The position numbers and the translations under genes are program-made. Positions 20,297 through 27,288 of a stretch of DNA of 64,000 nt are shown here, in pieces (position 1 is the first letter of the stretch; the number at the start of each line of letters is the position of its first letter). The DNA is taken from positions 1-64,000 of IMG/VR virus record IMGVR_UViG_3300025816_000009, one strand, 5' to 3'. Below the pieces are notes generated by a model. The model ran no database searches. It saw nothing but the letters and a program-made list of their open reading frames with translations, and had not been told where the DNA came from. The DNA comes from a virus.

Positions 20297-20410
20297 TTTT
20301 TCGATGTGTTTTAAGCATCAGAGTCCGGATTTGCACCGGCAGGTTCGCGACACCGGCCTGTCCTAAATTACCCGACCGAAGCCGGGCGCAGACGCCTCTC
20401 CCAAACTGAA
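20297..20410 (-). ncRNA. Structured leftward RNA with UUCG hairpin
   Basis: Downstream of a leftward promoter (20424-20438) and with no reading frame. The leftward strand contains a 6-bp stem with a UUCG tetraloop (CCCGGC-TTCG-GTCGGG), a CAGG...CCTG pairing, and CCGG-TGCAAAT-CCGG. The last includes GGTGCAAATCC, which resembles both a T-loop and the conserved core of cobalamin riboswitches, but the remaining consensus of either RNA is absent. It ends at a G/C hairpin with T-run. The class of RNA is unknown. Confidence 0.5.
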
Positions 20411-20423
20411 CGGGTCGCTTTCT

Positions 20424-20480
20424 AGTTATAAAACTTTCTATTGAGATATTGTAATATTGATAAATAGAAACCTTAATAAG
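20424..20480. promoter_or_regulatory. Divergent promoter pair
   Basis: A leftward TATA (TTATAAAAC, 20426-20434) with an ATTGAGA box, and a rightward ATTGATA box followed by AAACCTTAATAAG (20468-20480). The left arm drives the structured RNA, the right arm the small zinc-binding gene at 20502. Confidence 0.6.
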
Positions 20481-20501
20481 CAAAGCACTACAGGAACAAA
20501 C

Positions 20502-20666
20502 ATGATAACCCATGAACATAATTGCGCCAATTGCTACAAAGCAACGACTAACGAGATGATAATTAATACCATTTCATTTACAATGTGTGAGGCTTGTGAA
20601 GAAAAAATAAATGCGTCATTTGCGGCAAAAAGAGAAGAAGAAGAAGAATACGGTTCTATTAAGTAG
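20502..20666 (+). CDS. Small zinc-binding protein
   Basis: 54 residues with CANC near residue 8 and CEAC near 32 (four-Cys site), then an acidic Glu run. The ATG at 20502 lies 22 bases from the TATA box and is preferred over an upstream in-frame ATG that precedes the promoter. Function unknown. Confidence 0.55.
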   Translation: MITHEHNCANCYKATTNEMIINTISFTMCEACEEKINASFAAKREEEEEYGSIK

Positions 20667-20670
20667 GTGG
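20657..20670 (+). promoter_or_regulatory. TATA-GGTGG promoter
   Basis: CTATTAAGTAGGTGG lies 17-30 bases before the ATG of the Mom-like gene. Confidence 0.45.
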
Positions 20671-20686
20671 GTCTTTACCGATTGGC

Positions 20687-21364
20687 ATGGCTAAATCAGT
20701 CAAAGAGTATCACGTCAAACCATGTGATGTTTCGGTTATTAGGCCATTTATTGAAAAGTGGCATTATTCTAAATCAATAAACGGGGTTCGTTCCTCGTAT
20801 TGTTTTGCTATGTGGGAAGGAGACGAATCACATTCGAGAGTTCTAGTCGGCGCTATGCTTTACGGAATGCCGGGCATGGCGAACGCTTGGAAGCCTTATG
20901 GTGAAAAAGAATCTGATGTTTTAGAATTACGCCGTCTCTGTTGCATTGACGATACGCCTCAAAATGCTGAATCATATTTTATTGGTAAGACTCTGAAATG
21001 GTTAAAAAATAATACGCTTGTCAAAAATATAGTCTCATATTCTGATATGAATCACGGTCATGAAGGAACGATATACAAAGCGTCGAACTTTCGACATGAT
21101 GGCATTACCTCTCCGGGACGAGTAATTATCAGATTGTCAGATGGGAAACAATATCACGACAAAACAATCCGAACAATGTACAATGGAAAATTAAAACCAT
21201 TCGCTCAAAAAATCAAGGAACAATTAGAAAACGGGGAAGCCGAATATAGAAATACAGTCGGGAAGAATATATTCGTATATGAACTCAAAAGAAAAAAACA
21301 TCACAACGTCATTCCGGTTTCTCCAAATGTTGAATCGTTAAGTTTCGAAGAATGGTTTAATTGA
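20687..21364 (+). CDS. Mom-like DNA-modification protein (GNAT-type)
   Basis: 225 residues with the pattern of Mom-like acetyltransferase-fold proteins: IRPFIEKWHYSKSINGV, YCFAMW, then LELRRLCCIDDTPQNAESYFIGKTLKWL, and SYSDMNHGHEGTIYKASNF. In phage Mu, Mom converts DNA adenine to a bulky acetamido derivative that blocks restriction. Homologues with this HYSKS...HGHEGTIYKA signature occur in many phages. It stands between neck genes and the prohead protease with its own promoter, as a defence-evasion insert would. Assignment to the family is good; activity is untested. Confidence 0.65.
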   Translation: MAKSVKEYHVKPCDVSVIRPFIEKWHYSKSINGVRSSYCFAMWEGDESHSRVLVGAMLYGMPGMANAWKPYGEKESDVLELRRLCCIDDTPQNAESYFIGKTLKWLKNNTLVKNIVSYSDMNHGHEGTIYKASNFRHDGITSPGRVIIRLSDGKQYHDKTIRTMYNGKLKPFAQKIKEQLENGEAEYRNTVGKNIFVYELKRKKHHNVIPVSPNVESLSFEEWFN

Positions 21365-21375
21365 TAATCAAATCA

Positions 21376-21386
21376 GTGATAAACCA
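21376..21386 (+). promoter_or_regulatory. Late-type promoter (ATAAACC box)
   Basis: GTGATAAACCA precedes the prohead protease start by about 23-33 bases. Confidence 0.45.
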
Positions 21387-21408
21387 CGGACAGTCCCGTT
21401 AAGGTCGT

Positions 21409-23007
21409 ATGGAACTAAGCGGAGCAATCAATATCAAAGACCAAGACAAGTTCGATTCCCTCGACCTTCCTTCCCAAGATGTTCAGATTGAGTATAGAAT
21501 AATCACACCTTTCGTCGTTAAGGCTTACGAAGATGACGAGAAGAAAAATGCAGATGTCATGATTAGAGGACCTGTATATGTGGGCGACAAGGATATGCTC
21601 GACAGGCATAATGAACTTGTTGACTATGAAGCGATGATGGCGGCTTGGGATAAGTATTCCAAGAATCCGGTTATCTTATACAACCACTCTAAGACATACG
21701 GAGTTATTGGAAAAATGACTAATGTCTCCATGGATGAATGGGAAGATTATGGAACTGTTCCAATCGGAACTGCTATGATTGACAGTGGTGAAAAAGACAT
21801 CACAAGAAAAATACAGAAGGGAATGCTCAAGGCTTTCTCAATCGGATTCATAGCAAAAGCGGCAGTCAAGATTTGTGAAGACAAGGAAGATGACTGTTAT
21901 ATCAGATTCACCGAGATTGATTGGGTCGAGACTTCGGTCGTCGATGTGCCGGCATCTCCGGGCGCATTATTTTCAGTTGAGAAAAAGTTCAGTTGGAAGA
22001 ATGGAAAATCACTTGGGGAGAAAGTGGGATGTGGATGTGGATGCAAAGGCGAGACTATTGAGTCCAATAGTTGCGAAGGAAAAGTTTCTGACAGCGCTGA
22101 AAACTTGTCCGAGAAAGAAATGGTCGGTGTTGATATTTACACAACAGAAGAGGAAGCATTAGCGAGAGCCGAAGAATTAGGTTGTTCCGGATTTCACACA
22201 ATGGAAAATGATGAGGGAGAAACCCTCTATATGCCGTGTAGTAGCCATGATGACTATGAATCTAGTACCGGAGATAGTGAGGAAGTGGAACTGTCAGCGA
22301 ACGATTTGGTTAAGAACCCCGACTCACACCCATTGGATTCAACGGAGTCAACAGATATGTCAACAACCGAAGAGAAATCCATCAGCGAGGACGCTGAAAC
22401 TATCGACGAGCCTATAGTAGAAGAGGCAGTTGTAGAGGAACAAACAGTAGAACTAACAGCAGATGAAACAATTATTGAAACTAAGGATGCAGAAGAAGCA
22501 GTCGAAGAGGAAGTAGTTGAAGAGGAAGTAGTTGACGAAGTAGTCGAGACTAAAGAAGCAGAGGCTACAGAAGAAGAATCAGCAACCCCATCCGGTGTTG
22601 AGGTTCTAATGGAAGTTGTTGGTGTTCTGAAAGAACTCAATGACAGGATGACCAAAATGGAATCCGCAGTTGACGCAACCGCTACATTAGAGAGCGAGAT
22701 TGCAGAACTAAAATCAGTCGTCGAAGCAAGAGACGCAACAATCTCTGAATTAACAGAAGCAAAGAGTGTTGCAGAACAAGAAGCAGAGATTGAATCAGAA
22801 GTTTCAAAGAGAGTCGCAAAGACTCTATCAGAAGTAGGTGTTGAAGTAGAAGCACCTATCGCAAGCAGAAAGTCAGCAATAGTTGACACCGTAGTTGCTG
22901 ACGTAAACAAAGCAAGTAGATTCGACCCACAGCCCAATGTAAGTCCCGGTATGAACGGCCTTGCTAAATGGCTAGAGGCTAACTTAGCGGGCAAGGGTAG
23001 AAACTGA
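21409..23007 (+). CDS. Prohead protease with scaffold-like C-terminal half
   Basis: 532 residues. Residues 1-195 match the HK97-type (U35-like) prohead protease: PVILYNHSKTYGVIGKM carries the catalytic His, KAFSIGF the Ser. A Cys-rich insert (CGCGCKGE) follows. Residues about 290-400 are very acidic (runs of E/V), then a coiled coil (about 410-480), then a compact basic end. The latter half is the usual shape of a scaffolding domain cleaved away during capsid maturation. The major capsid protein follows directly. Confidence 0.85.
   Translation: MELSGAINIKDQDKFDSLDLPSQDVQIEYRIITPFVVKAYEDDEKKNADVMIRGPVYVGDKDMLDRHNELVDYEAMMAAWDKYSKNPVILYNHSKTYGVIGKMTNVSMDEWEDYGTVPIGTAMIDSGEKDITRKIQKGMLKAFSIGFIAKAAVKICEDKEDDCYIRFTEIDWVETSVVDVPASPGALFSVEKKFSWKNGKSLGEKVGCGCGCKGETIESNSCEGKVSDSAENLSEKEMVGVDIYTTEEEALARAEELGCSGFHTMENDEGETLYMPCSSHDDYESSTGDSEEVELSANDLVKNPDSHPLDSTESTDMSTTEEKSISEDAETIDEPIVEEAVVEEQTVELTADETIIETKDAEEAVEEEVVEEEVVDEVVETKEAEATEEESATPSGVEVLMEVVGVLKELNDRMTKMESAVDATATLESEIAELKSVVEARDATISELTEAKSVAEQEAEIESEVSKRVAKTLSEVGVEVEAPIASRKSAIVDTVVADVNKASRFDPQPNVSPGMNGLAKWLEANLAGKGRN
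22055..22070. repeat. Exact CTATTG-N4-CAATAG dyad
   Basis: CTATTGAGTCCAATAG within the prohead protease gene. Confidence 0.7.
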
Positions 23008-23030
23008 AAATTAAAATGGAAGTGAAAAAG

Positions 23031-24092
23031 ATGAGTACAGAAGATATTGAGTTTAACGACGTTGTTGAAAGAGTGAAAGCGGCACTAGCGGGTGCGGGTA
23101 CAGGGACAGGGCAAGAAATGTTGCCGACTGAAACTGCTGACGAAATTATCGCTATAGTATATGAGAGGAACTTTATGCGTTCTCTATTCCCTGCTATGCC
23201 GATGAACCGAAGAATTATGAAAGTTCCAAAACTAACAGGTTCTATTGAGTTCCATGCTCAAACATTAGGAATGACAGAAGCGGGTACAGCATCCGCTGAA
23301 TCTCGTGCTACAACAGCAGAGATGACTTTAGAATTAAAGACCATGATAGCAAACGTACCAATCGGAAACTATCTAATCGCTTACGGTGTTGAAGGTCTTC
23401 TAACAGTTCTAAGAGATGACATCGCTTCTCGTCTAGCATTTAACGAAGAGTCATTGTTCATCAACGGTGATACAGTCATAACAAACGGCTATGTGAACAA
23501 CATCAATGGTCTATACAACGCAGGTACAAACCCTAGTGGTGTTGACGCAGATTCCAACGATTACCTAACATTATTCGATGGTCTAAGAAAGAGTGCAGGT
23601 AAGTCAGTTTCAGTTAGTGGAACTTTCGCACTATCTCACCTACGTTCAGCAATTAACCAACTTGGAGTTTACGCAGATAACCGCGCTGACCTTTCATTAA
23701 TTGTCCCTAGGAATCTCGAGGTCCAATTGCTCGGAATGACGGAACTTCAAACCGTCGATAAATATGGAGCAGGTGCAACAATTCTCTCCGGAGAACTTGG
23801 ACGCATTTACGGAATCCGTGTTTTCGCTACAGGTGTTATCGCTACCAACCTAAATTGGACAGGCGACTACGAAACAGGTACAGGAACAGTACAGGACAAG
23901 ACTGTTGCATTACTATTACAAAACCGTTCTCCTTTGATTGGAAACCCAACCGTTGCTGACAGAAGATTCAGTATCGGATTCCATGACGAACCACAGAAAG
24001 ACAGATTCTTGCTAGTACCAAAGCAAGACGTTGCTTTCGGTGTAAGATACACTGATGCAGTCTGTAAATTAACCGGAATAGCAACAGTTTGA
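23031..24092 (+). CDS. Major capsid protein, HK97 fold
   Basis: 353 residues. The pattern is that of HK97-type capsid proteins: N-terminal helix (IEFNDVVERVKAAL), ETADEIIAIVYERNFMRSLFPAMPMN, the E-loop/P-domain region around IGNYLIAYGVEGLLTVLRDDIASRLAFNEESLFINGD, then A-domain segments (LIVPRNLEVQLL, GELGRIYGIRVFAT). Position after the protease/scaffold gene and the late region confirm it. The ATG at 23031 is preferred to one at 23016 because a GAAGTGA ribosome-binding-like stretch precedes it. A hairpin follows the stop. Confidence 0.85.
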   Translation: MSTEDIEFNDVVERVKAALAGAGTGTGQEMLPTETADEIIAIVYERNFMRSLFPAMPMNRRIMKVPKLTGSIEFHAQTLGMTEAGTASAESRATTAEMTLELKTMIANVPIGNYLIAYGVEGLLTVLRDDIASRLAFNEESLFINGDTVITNGYVNNINGLYNAGTNPSGVDADSNDYLTLFDGLRKSAGKSVSVSGTFALSHLRSAINQLGVYADNRADLSLIVPRNLEVQLLGMTELQTVDKYGAGATILSGELGRIYGIRVFATGVIATNLNWTGDYETGTGTVQDKTVALLLQNRSPLIGNPTVADRRFSIGFHDEPQKDRFLLVPKQDVAFGVRYTDAVCKLTGIATV

Positions 24093-24103
24093 GTAGGATA
24101 ATG

Positions 24104-24120
24104 TGGGGAGCAATCCCCCA
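24104..24120 (+). terminator. G/C hairpin after the capsid gene
   Basis: TGGGG-AGCAAT-CCCCA, 12 bases after the stop, followed by ATTTCC. A near-identical GGGGAGCAACCCCCCATTT hairpin occurs at 50.54 kb. Confidence 0.5.
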
Positions 24121-24147
24121 TTTCCTTCTCGGTCTTGTTTAGCATCG

Positions 24148-24158
24148 CTGATAAACCG
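24148..24158 (+). promoter_or_regulatory. Late-type promoter (ATAAACC box)
   Basis: CTGATAAACCG, 20-30 bases upstream of the ATG at 24178. Confidence 0.45.
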
Positions 24159-24177
24159 TAAAGGGTGAGGTCAGTCT

Positions 24178-24861
24178 ATGCCTTCATCCGGTTATTTCTT
24201 TGGGCCATTAATTATTGGTCAAGCGACTGACACTGCCTTAGACTATTGCACATTAGCAGACGTCGAAACTTATGCGGGTGTTGACTTTTCAGAAGGGATA
24301 GGACCTACTGATTCACAAATTGCTACAATGATTTCCAATGCGTCTCGAGTTATTGACGCATATCTCGGAACTCAACAAGCCTCAACGGTCAGTGTTGAAG
24401 AGTGGATTGATTCTACGGTGTTCGGTGAACACGCAGTTTTGGGTCTTCGTCCGGTGGCAAGCATAACTAGCATTGAAGAATATGATGGGTCGGGTGAAGT
24501 TGCTTACACATTAGTACAGGGAAGAAACAGAGACACTGATGATTATTGGCTACATAATCCCGAAGCAGGGATTATCAGATTCAATTCGTACTTTGGAGAG
24601 AGAATCAAGAATCTATTGAAAGTAAGTTATGTTAGTGGGAATACAGAAGTTCCGGCTATGGTGAAGATGGCTACAATTTTGATGGTTTGTCGAAACGCCG
24701 CACGAGCCGCCTTGAATGATGAAAATTGTATGGATAGAGTCAAGGATATGTGGTACAGATTAGAAGATAATACGAACAAAGAACTTGATTGGTTTTTGAA
24801 CGAATTGAAAAAGCAAAAACTTGTTGGAGTTGCGACGTTCGGTTTGAAGGGGAACTATTGA
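24178..24861 (+). CDS. Head-tail connector protein
   Basis: 227 residues with the connector (gp6/gp15-like) pattern: YCTLADVETYAG, IATMISNASRVIDAYLG, RPVASITSIEEYDGSG, AGIIRFNSYFGERIKNLLKVSYVSGNTEVPAMVKMATILMVCRNA. Such proteins form the ring beneath the portal. It follows the capsid gene and precedes other neck/tail-joining genes. Confidence 0.7.
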   Translation: MPSSGYFFGPLIIGQATDTALDYCTLADVETYAGVDFSEGIGPTDSQIATMISNASRVIDAYLGTQQASTVSVEEWIDSTVFGEHAVLGLRPVASITSIEEYDGSGEVAYTLVQGRNRDTDDYWLHNPEAGIIRFNSYFGERIKNLLKVSYVSGNTEVPAMVKMATILMVCRNAARAALNDENCMDRVKDMWYRLEDNTNKELDWFLNELKKQKLVGVATFGLKGNY

Positions 24862-24870
24862 GGTCAATAG
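24855..24870. repeat. Exact CTATTG-N4-CAATAG dyad at a gene junction
   Basis: CTATTGAGGTCAATAG spans the connector stop codon and ends one base before the next ATG, so a bound protein could affect expression of the downstream gene. Confidence 0.7.
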
Positions 24871-24871
24871 C

Positions 24872-25390
24872 ATGGCGATAACTGACGCAGGTGTTCCGTC
24901 AAACTCTGTTTGGTACGCAATCAAACAATTTATTCTGACAAATCTAACAAGTCCGAGTCCGGGAACATGGACTGTCTCTGTCAACAATGATTGGTTGGAA
25001 TACAAAAAAGCAAAAACATTTCAAGTTTGCATAGTTCCTATCTATTCTGAAACTCAAGCATCGACTTTGACAGGTGGAGCAAGTTTGACAGCAGGCAAGA
25101 TTTCGACAGCGTATTATCAAATCACTCTAACTCACCCCGACCGGGAATCGGCTCATGGTTTGTTCCGCAACACCGTGTCTATTCTGAATAATGAAACACT
25201 CTCAAGCCCACAGGCAGGTGGAGCGCTCACAGGCGTCGCAGGGACAGATTACCATTGGATTAGAATCCAAAAAGCCGCCGCGGGTGAAATGATTACATTG
25301 ACTGCTCCGGAATGTGGACCTGATGGTAAGCATGACAAATGCAACGGTTTCAGATATGATATAACAGTCGCAGTACGTTGGAATGAATGA
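24872..25390 (+). CDS. Probable tail terminator/neck protein
   Basis: 172 residues: helix 1 (NSVWYAIKQFILTNLT), then beta segments (TWTVSVNNDWLEYKKAKTFQVCIVPI, AYYQITLTHPDRESAHGLFRNTVSILN, FRYDITVAVRWNE). Order and size fit the tail-terminator type of neck proteins in siphoviruses. No diagnostic motif, so the call rests on order and fold pattern. Confidence 0.5.
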   Translation: MAITDAGVPSNSVWYAIKQFILTNLTSPSPGTWTVSVNNDWLEYKKAKTFQVCIVPIYSETQASTLTGGASLTAGKISTAYYQITLTHPDRESAHGLFRNTVSILNNETLSSPQAGGALTGVAGTDYHWIRIQKAAAGEMITLTAPECGPDGKHDKCNGFRYDITVAVRWNE

Positions 25391-25393
25391 ACA

Positions 25394-25404
25394 CGGTTAA
25401 AAGC
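25394..25404 (+). promoter_or_regulatory. Late-type promoter
   Basis: CGGTTAAAAGC lies 22-32 bases upstream of the ATG at 25426. Confidence 0.35.
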
Positions 25405-25425
25405 CCCCAATAACCCCGGAACTAC

Positions 25426-25851
25426 ATGGCTCTCGTAGATTTGAAGAAAGCAGAACTCGTCGCTCTCGCAGAAGAGAACGGATTAGATACAACAGGAACT
25501 AAAGCAGAATTGGCTGAAAGACTCGATGCCGTCCTATCATGGGATGATGCAGAAGAGGAAGAAGTGGTTGAAGAAACCGTTGAAGAAGTAGCCGAGGAAG
25601 TCGTTGAAGAAGTAGTTGAAGAAGCGGCAGAAGAAGAGACAAGCGATGAACTTACATCATGGAAGGGATTCGATTTGACAGAAGGAGATTCTGACACTTT
25701 CTTGAAAGGACTTTACATGAAAGTTCTAGGCAGAGAAGTTGACTTAGGTGGTCTTCGTCATTACACATCTGTTCTTGATATGCACAAAACTCAAACTCGT
25801 GCAGATGTTTTACAAGACTTACTGAACTCCGAAGAATACAAGAACAAGTGA
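25426..25851 (+). CDS. SAP domain plus DUF4214-like protein
   Basis: 141 residues. Residues 1-35 (LVDLKKAELVALAEENGLDTTGTKAELAERL) are a SAP-type nucleic-acid-binding helix pair. A highly acidic Glu/Val linker follows, then residues about 88-141 (FLKGLYMKVLGREVDLGGLRHYTSVLD...ADVLQDLLNSEEYKNK) match DUF4214, a domain frequent in large secreted and surface proteins. The combination is unusual. It ends the head/neck block, before the RNA and cargo island. Confidence 0.65.
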   Translation: MALVDLKKAELVALAEENGLDTTGTKAELAERLDAVLSWDDAEEEEVVEETVEEVAEEVVEEVVEEAAEEETSDELTSWKGFDLTEGDSDTFLKGLYMKVLGREVDLGGLRHYTSVLDMHKTQTRADVLQDLLNSEEYKNK

Positions 25852-25861
25852 TTAGGCATGA

Positions 25862-26144
25862 ATCCCGCATGGGAATTAATTTGCCTCTTCGAGTTTGTTG
25901 TTTGGATTGGATTGATTACCGATTGGTTTCTCCAAGGTAATAGAAGATGGTAGTTTTGGGAATGACCTTAGAAGGCTGAACGGATTAGGACATATTTCGA
26001 ACTATGCACCGACGTTGGAATAACTAACTCCACACCTTAGTCTCATTTCACTCTCTTTCAAGCACGTTATGAGATACCTTCACATTCCCGCCGCCCGTTG
26101 TGGTCGCGGGGCGACATAGGAACTAAGTTCCTACAAACTAAGCG
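25862..26144 (-). ncRNA. Leftward RNA of the TTAGTTTG family (extent uncertain)
   Basis: Starts behind the leftward TATA at 26155-26170 with CGCTTAGTTTGTAGGAAC on that strand. The 5' end forms a perfect 7-bp hairpin with a 3-base loop (26117-26133), followed by a GUCGC-CCC-GCGAC hairpin. No supported reading frame exists in these 280 bases on either strand. The 3' end is undefined; it could run to the gene end at 25851. Confidence 0.5.
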
Positions 26145-26154
26145 AAAGGCTCTC

Positions 26155-26213
26155 CCCTTATTAATGTTTCGGTGTATCAATGTCAGTGAACCTCAATGAA
26201 AAGGTTTATAACT
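26155..26213. promoter_or_regulatory. Divergent promoter pair of the RNA island
   Basis: Leftward: CCCTTATTAATGTTTCGG with an ATTGATA box. Rightward: CTCAATGAAAAGGTTTATAAC. Both drive RNAs that begin with the same TTAGTTTGTAGGAA sequence 12-14 bases from the TATA. Confidence 0.65.
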
Positions 26214-26223
26214 GAAAGCCTGC

Positions 26224-26346
26224 CTCATTAGTTTGTAGGAAGACGCGACACGACATCGACCCGGACGCGCCCTTTACTAGACGCTGTTGAAAAATACTCG
26301 CATGAAAGGGACATGGATGGCGCTATTCACGCTCCGTCTTCCTACG
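26224..26346 (+). ncRNA. Rightward RNA of the TTAGTTTG family with 11-bp closing stem
   Basis: Begins CATTAGTTTGTAGGAAGACG; GTAGGAAGACG (26235-26245) pairs perfectly with CGTCTTCCTAC (26335-26345). Inside, CCCTTT and AAAGGG pair. The RNA is about 120 nt, shows no convincing frame, and ends exactly at the stop of the convergent methyltransferase gene. This is the best-supported single member of the family. Confidence 0.65.
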
Positions 26347-26896
26347 ACTTAATTCTATCAAAGACCATCAACGTGTTTTTGAACCACCAAAAACTTGAGT
26401 CTTTTCTAATTTGTAATGTATCGGCGAGATGCAAACTGAATCCTCGTCTCGCCATCTCCGCGATTATCACTTCATTCGGTTGTTCGTTTACGTGATAATA
26501 TCCACCTTGTCCGGGAATTGCCCAAGATACAATTGCTCTGTTCAAACAAGTTTTACGGATGTTGTGAAGTAAATCTTGTTGCCTATTGGGTGGAATATGC
26601 TCGCCGACTTCTAGGCAGAGGATGTTCGCTCTGTCAAGTTCGACCAACTCTTCGGCCAAATCGACTTGGTGAATTGGATGAAATCTTGCGAGATGTTCTA
26701 GCGGCGTTCCTTCGAATCCTTCAACTTCGAAACCTTGCGTCGAAAGTGATACGCAATAATCTCCCGGTCCACAACCGAAGTCATAGATTGGTTCGTCCAT
26801 TGGAAAATATTTCCACAAGTTTTTCATAAGGTCGGGGTCAGAACCATGCTGACCATCCGCTTCTTCGACATTCCAAATCCCGGTCGGTCCTACCAT
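26342..26896 (-). CDS. SAM-dependent methyltransferase (class I)
   Basis: 184 residues starting MVGPTGIWNVEEADGQHG. The SAM-binding loop is IYDFGCGPGDYC near residue 40, with acidic Asp/Glu after the second strand (VEGFEGT) and a post-I region (NILCLEVGEHIP). The ATG at 26896 starts just after the upstream stop; a longer in-frame start would run into the upstream gene. It resembles small-molecule or sugar/protein methyltransferases found next to glycosyltransferases; the substrate is unknown. Confidence 0.7.
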   Translation of the reverse strand: MVGPTGIWNVEEADGQHGSDPDLMKNLWKYFPMDEPIYDFGCGPGDYCVSLSTQGFEVEGFEGTPLEHLARFHPIHQVDLAEELVELDRANILCLEVGEHIPPNRQQDLLHNIRKTCLNRAIVSWAIPGQGGYYHVNEQPNEVIIAEMARRGFSLHLADTLQIRKDSSFWWFKNTLMVFDRIKS

Positions 26897-26900
26897 TGAC

Positions 26901-27287
26901 TCACTTCTTCTTTTTGGAGCGATTTCCGAAAGCCTTTCTTTTACCATCGGCTATGTCTTTTCGTTTCGCCATTTTCTTTGTTTCTTCCTTTAGTCTCTTA
27001 GTTATGACAGCGCCGGGTAAAACTTGTTGAGTAATTGGGTCATATTTGTAATAACCCGGATGACGTGCCTCACGGCGTTCTCTCATACAAATATCACAAT
27101 AGTGCGTTGAGTCCTTGGTATGTGAGAACTTTTGCTTGACACCTTCGACGAATAATGCTCTTTCAAGCGCTTCTTGTCTTCCGTCTCCATATCCCATTCC
27201 GATTATGCAGGGACGACCGTGAGTCTTGCATGGTTCTCCGCATAATTTTGTTGGCTTTGATACTCTCTTAATTTCTCGTTGCTCCAT
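26901..27287 (-). CDS. Cys-rich basic hypothetical protein
   Basis: 128 residues with CGEPCKTHGRPC near residue 16 and CDIC near 65, and a strongly basic C terminus ending in a Lys run. Cys/His pattern suggests one or two zinc sites. Starts 1 base after the GT4 gene ends, and is followed within 4 bases by the methyltransferase start, so it is co-transcribed. Function unknown. Confidence 0.6.
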   Translation of the reverse strand: MEQREIKRVSKPTKLCGEPCKTHGRPCIIGMGYGDGRQEALERALFVEGVKQKFSHTKDSTHYCDICMRERREARHPGYYKYDPITQQVLPGAVITKRLKEETKKMAKRKDIADGKRKAFGNRSKKKK

Positions 27288-27288
27288 A

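Noticed and set aside
26313-26495. 60-residue rightward frame
   Set aside because: Lies over the well-supported leftward methyltransferase gene and inside the rightward RNA.
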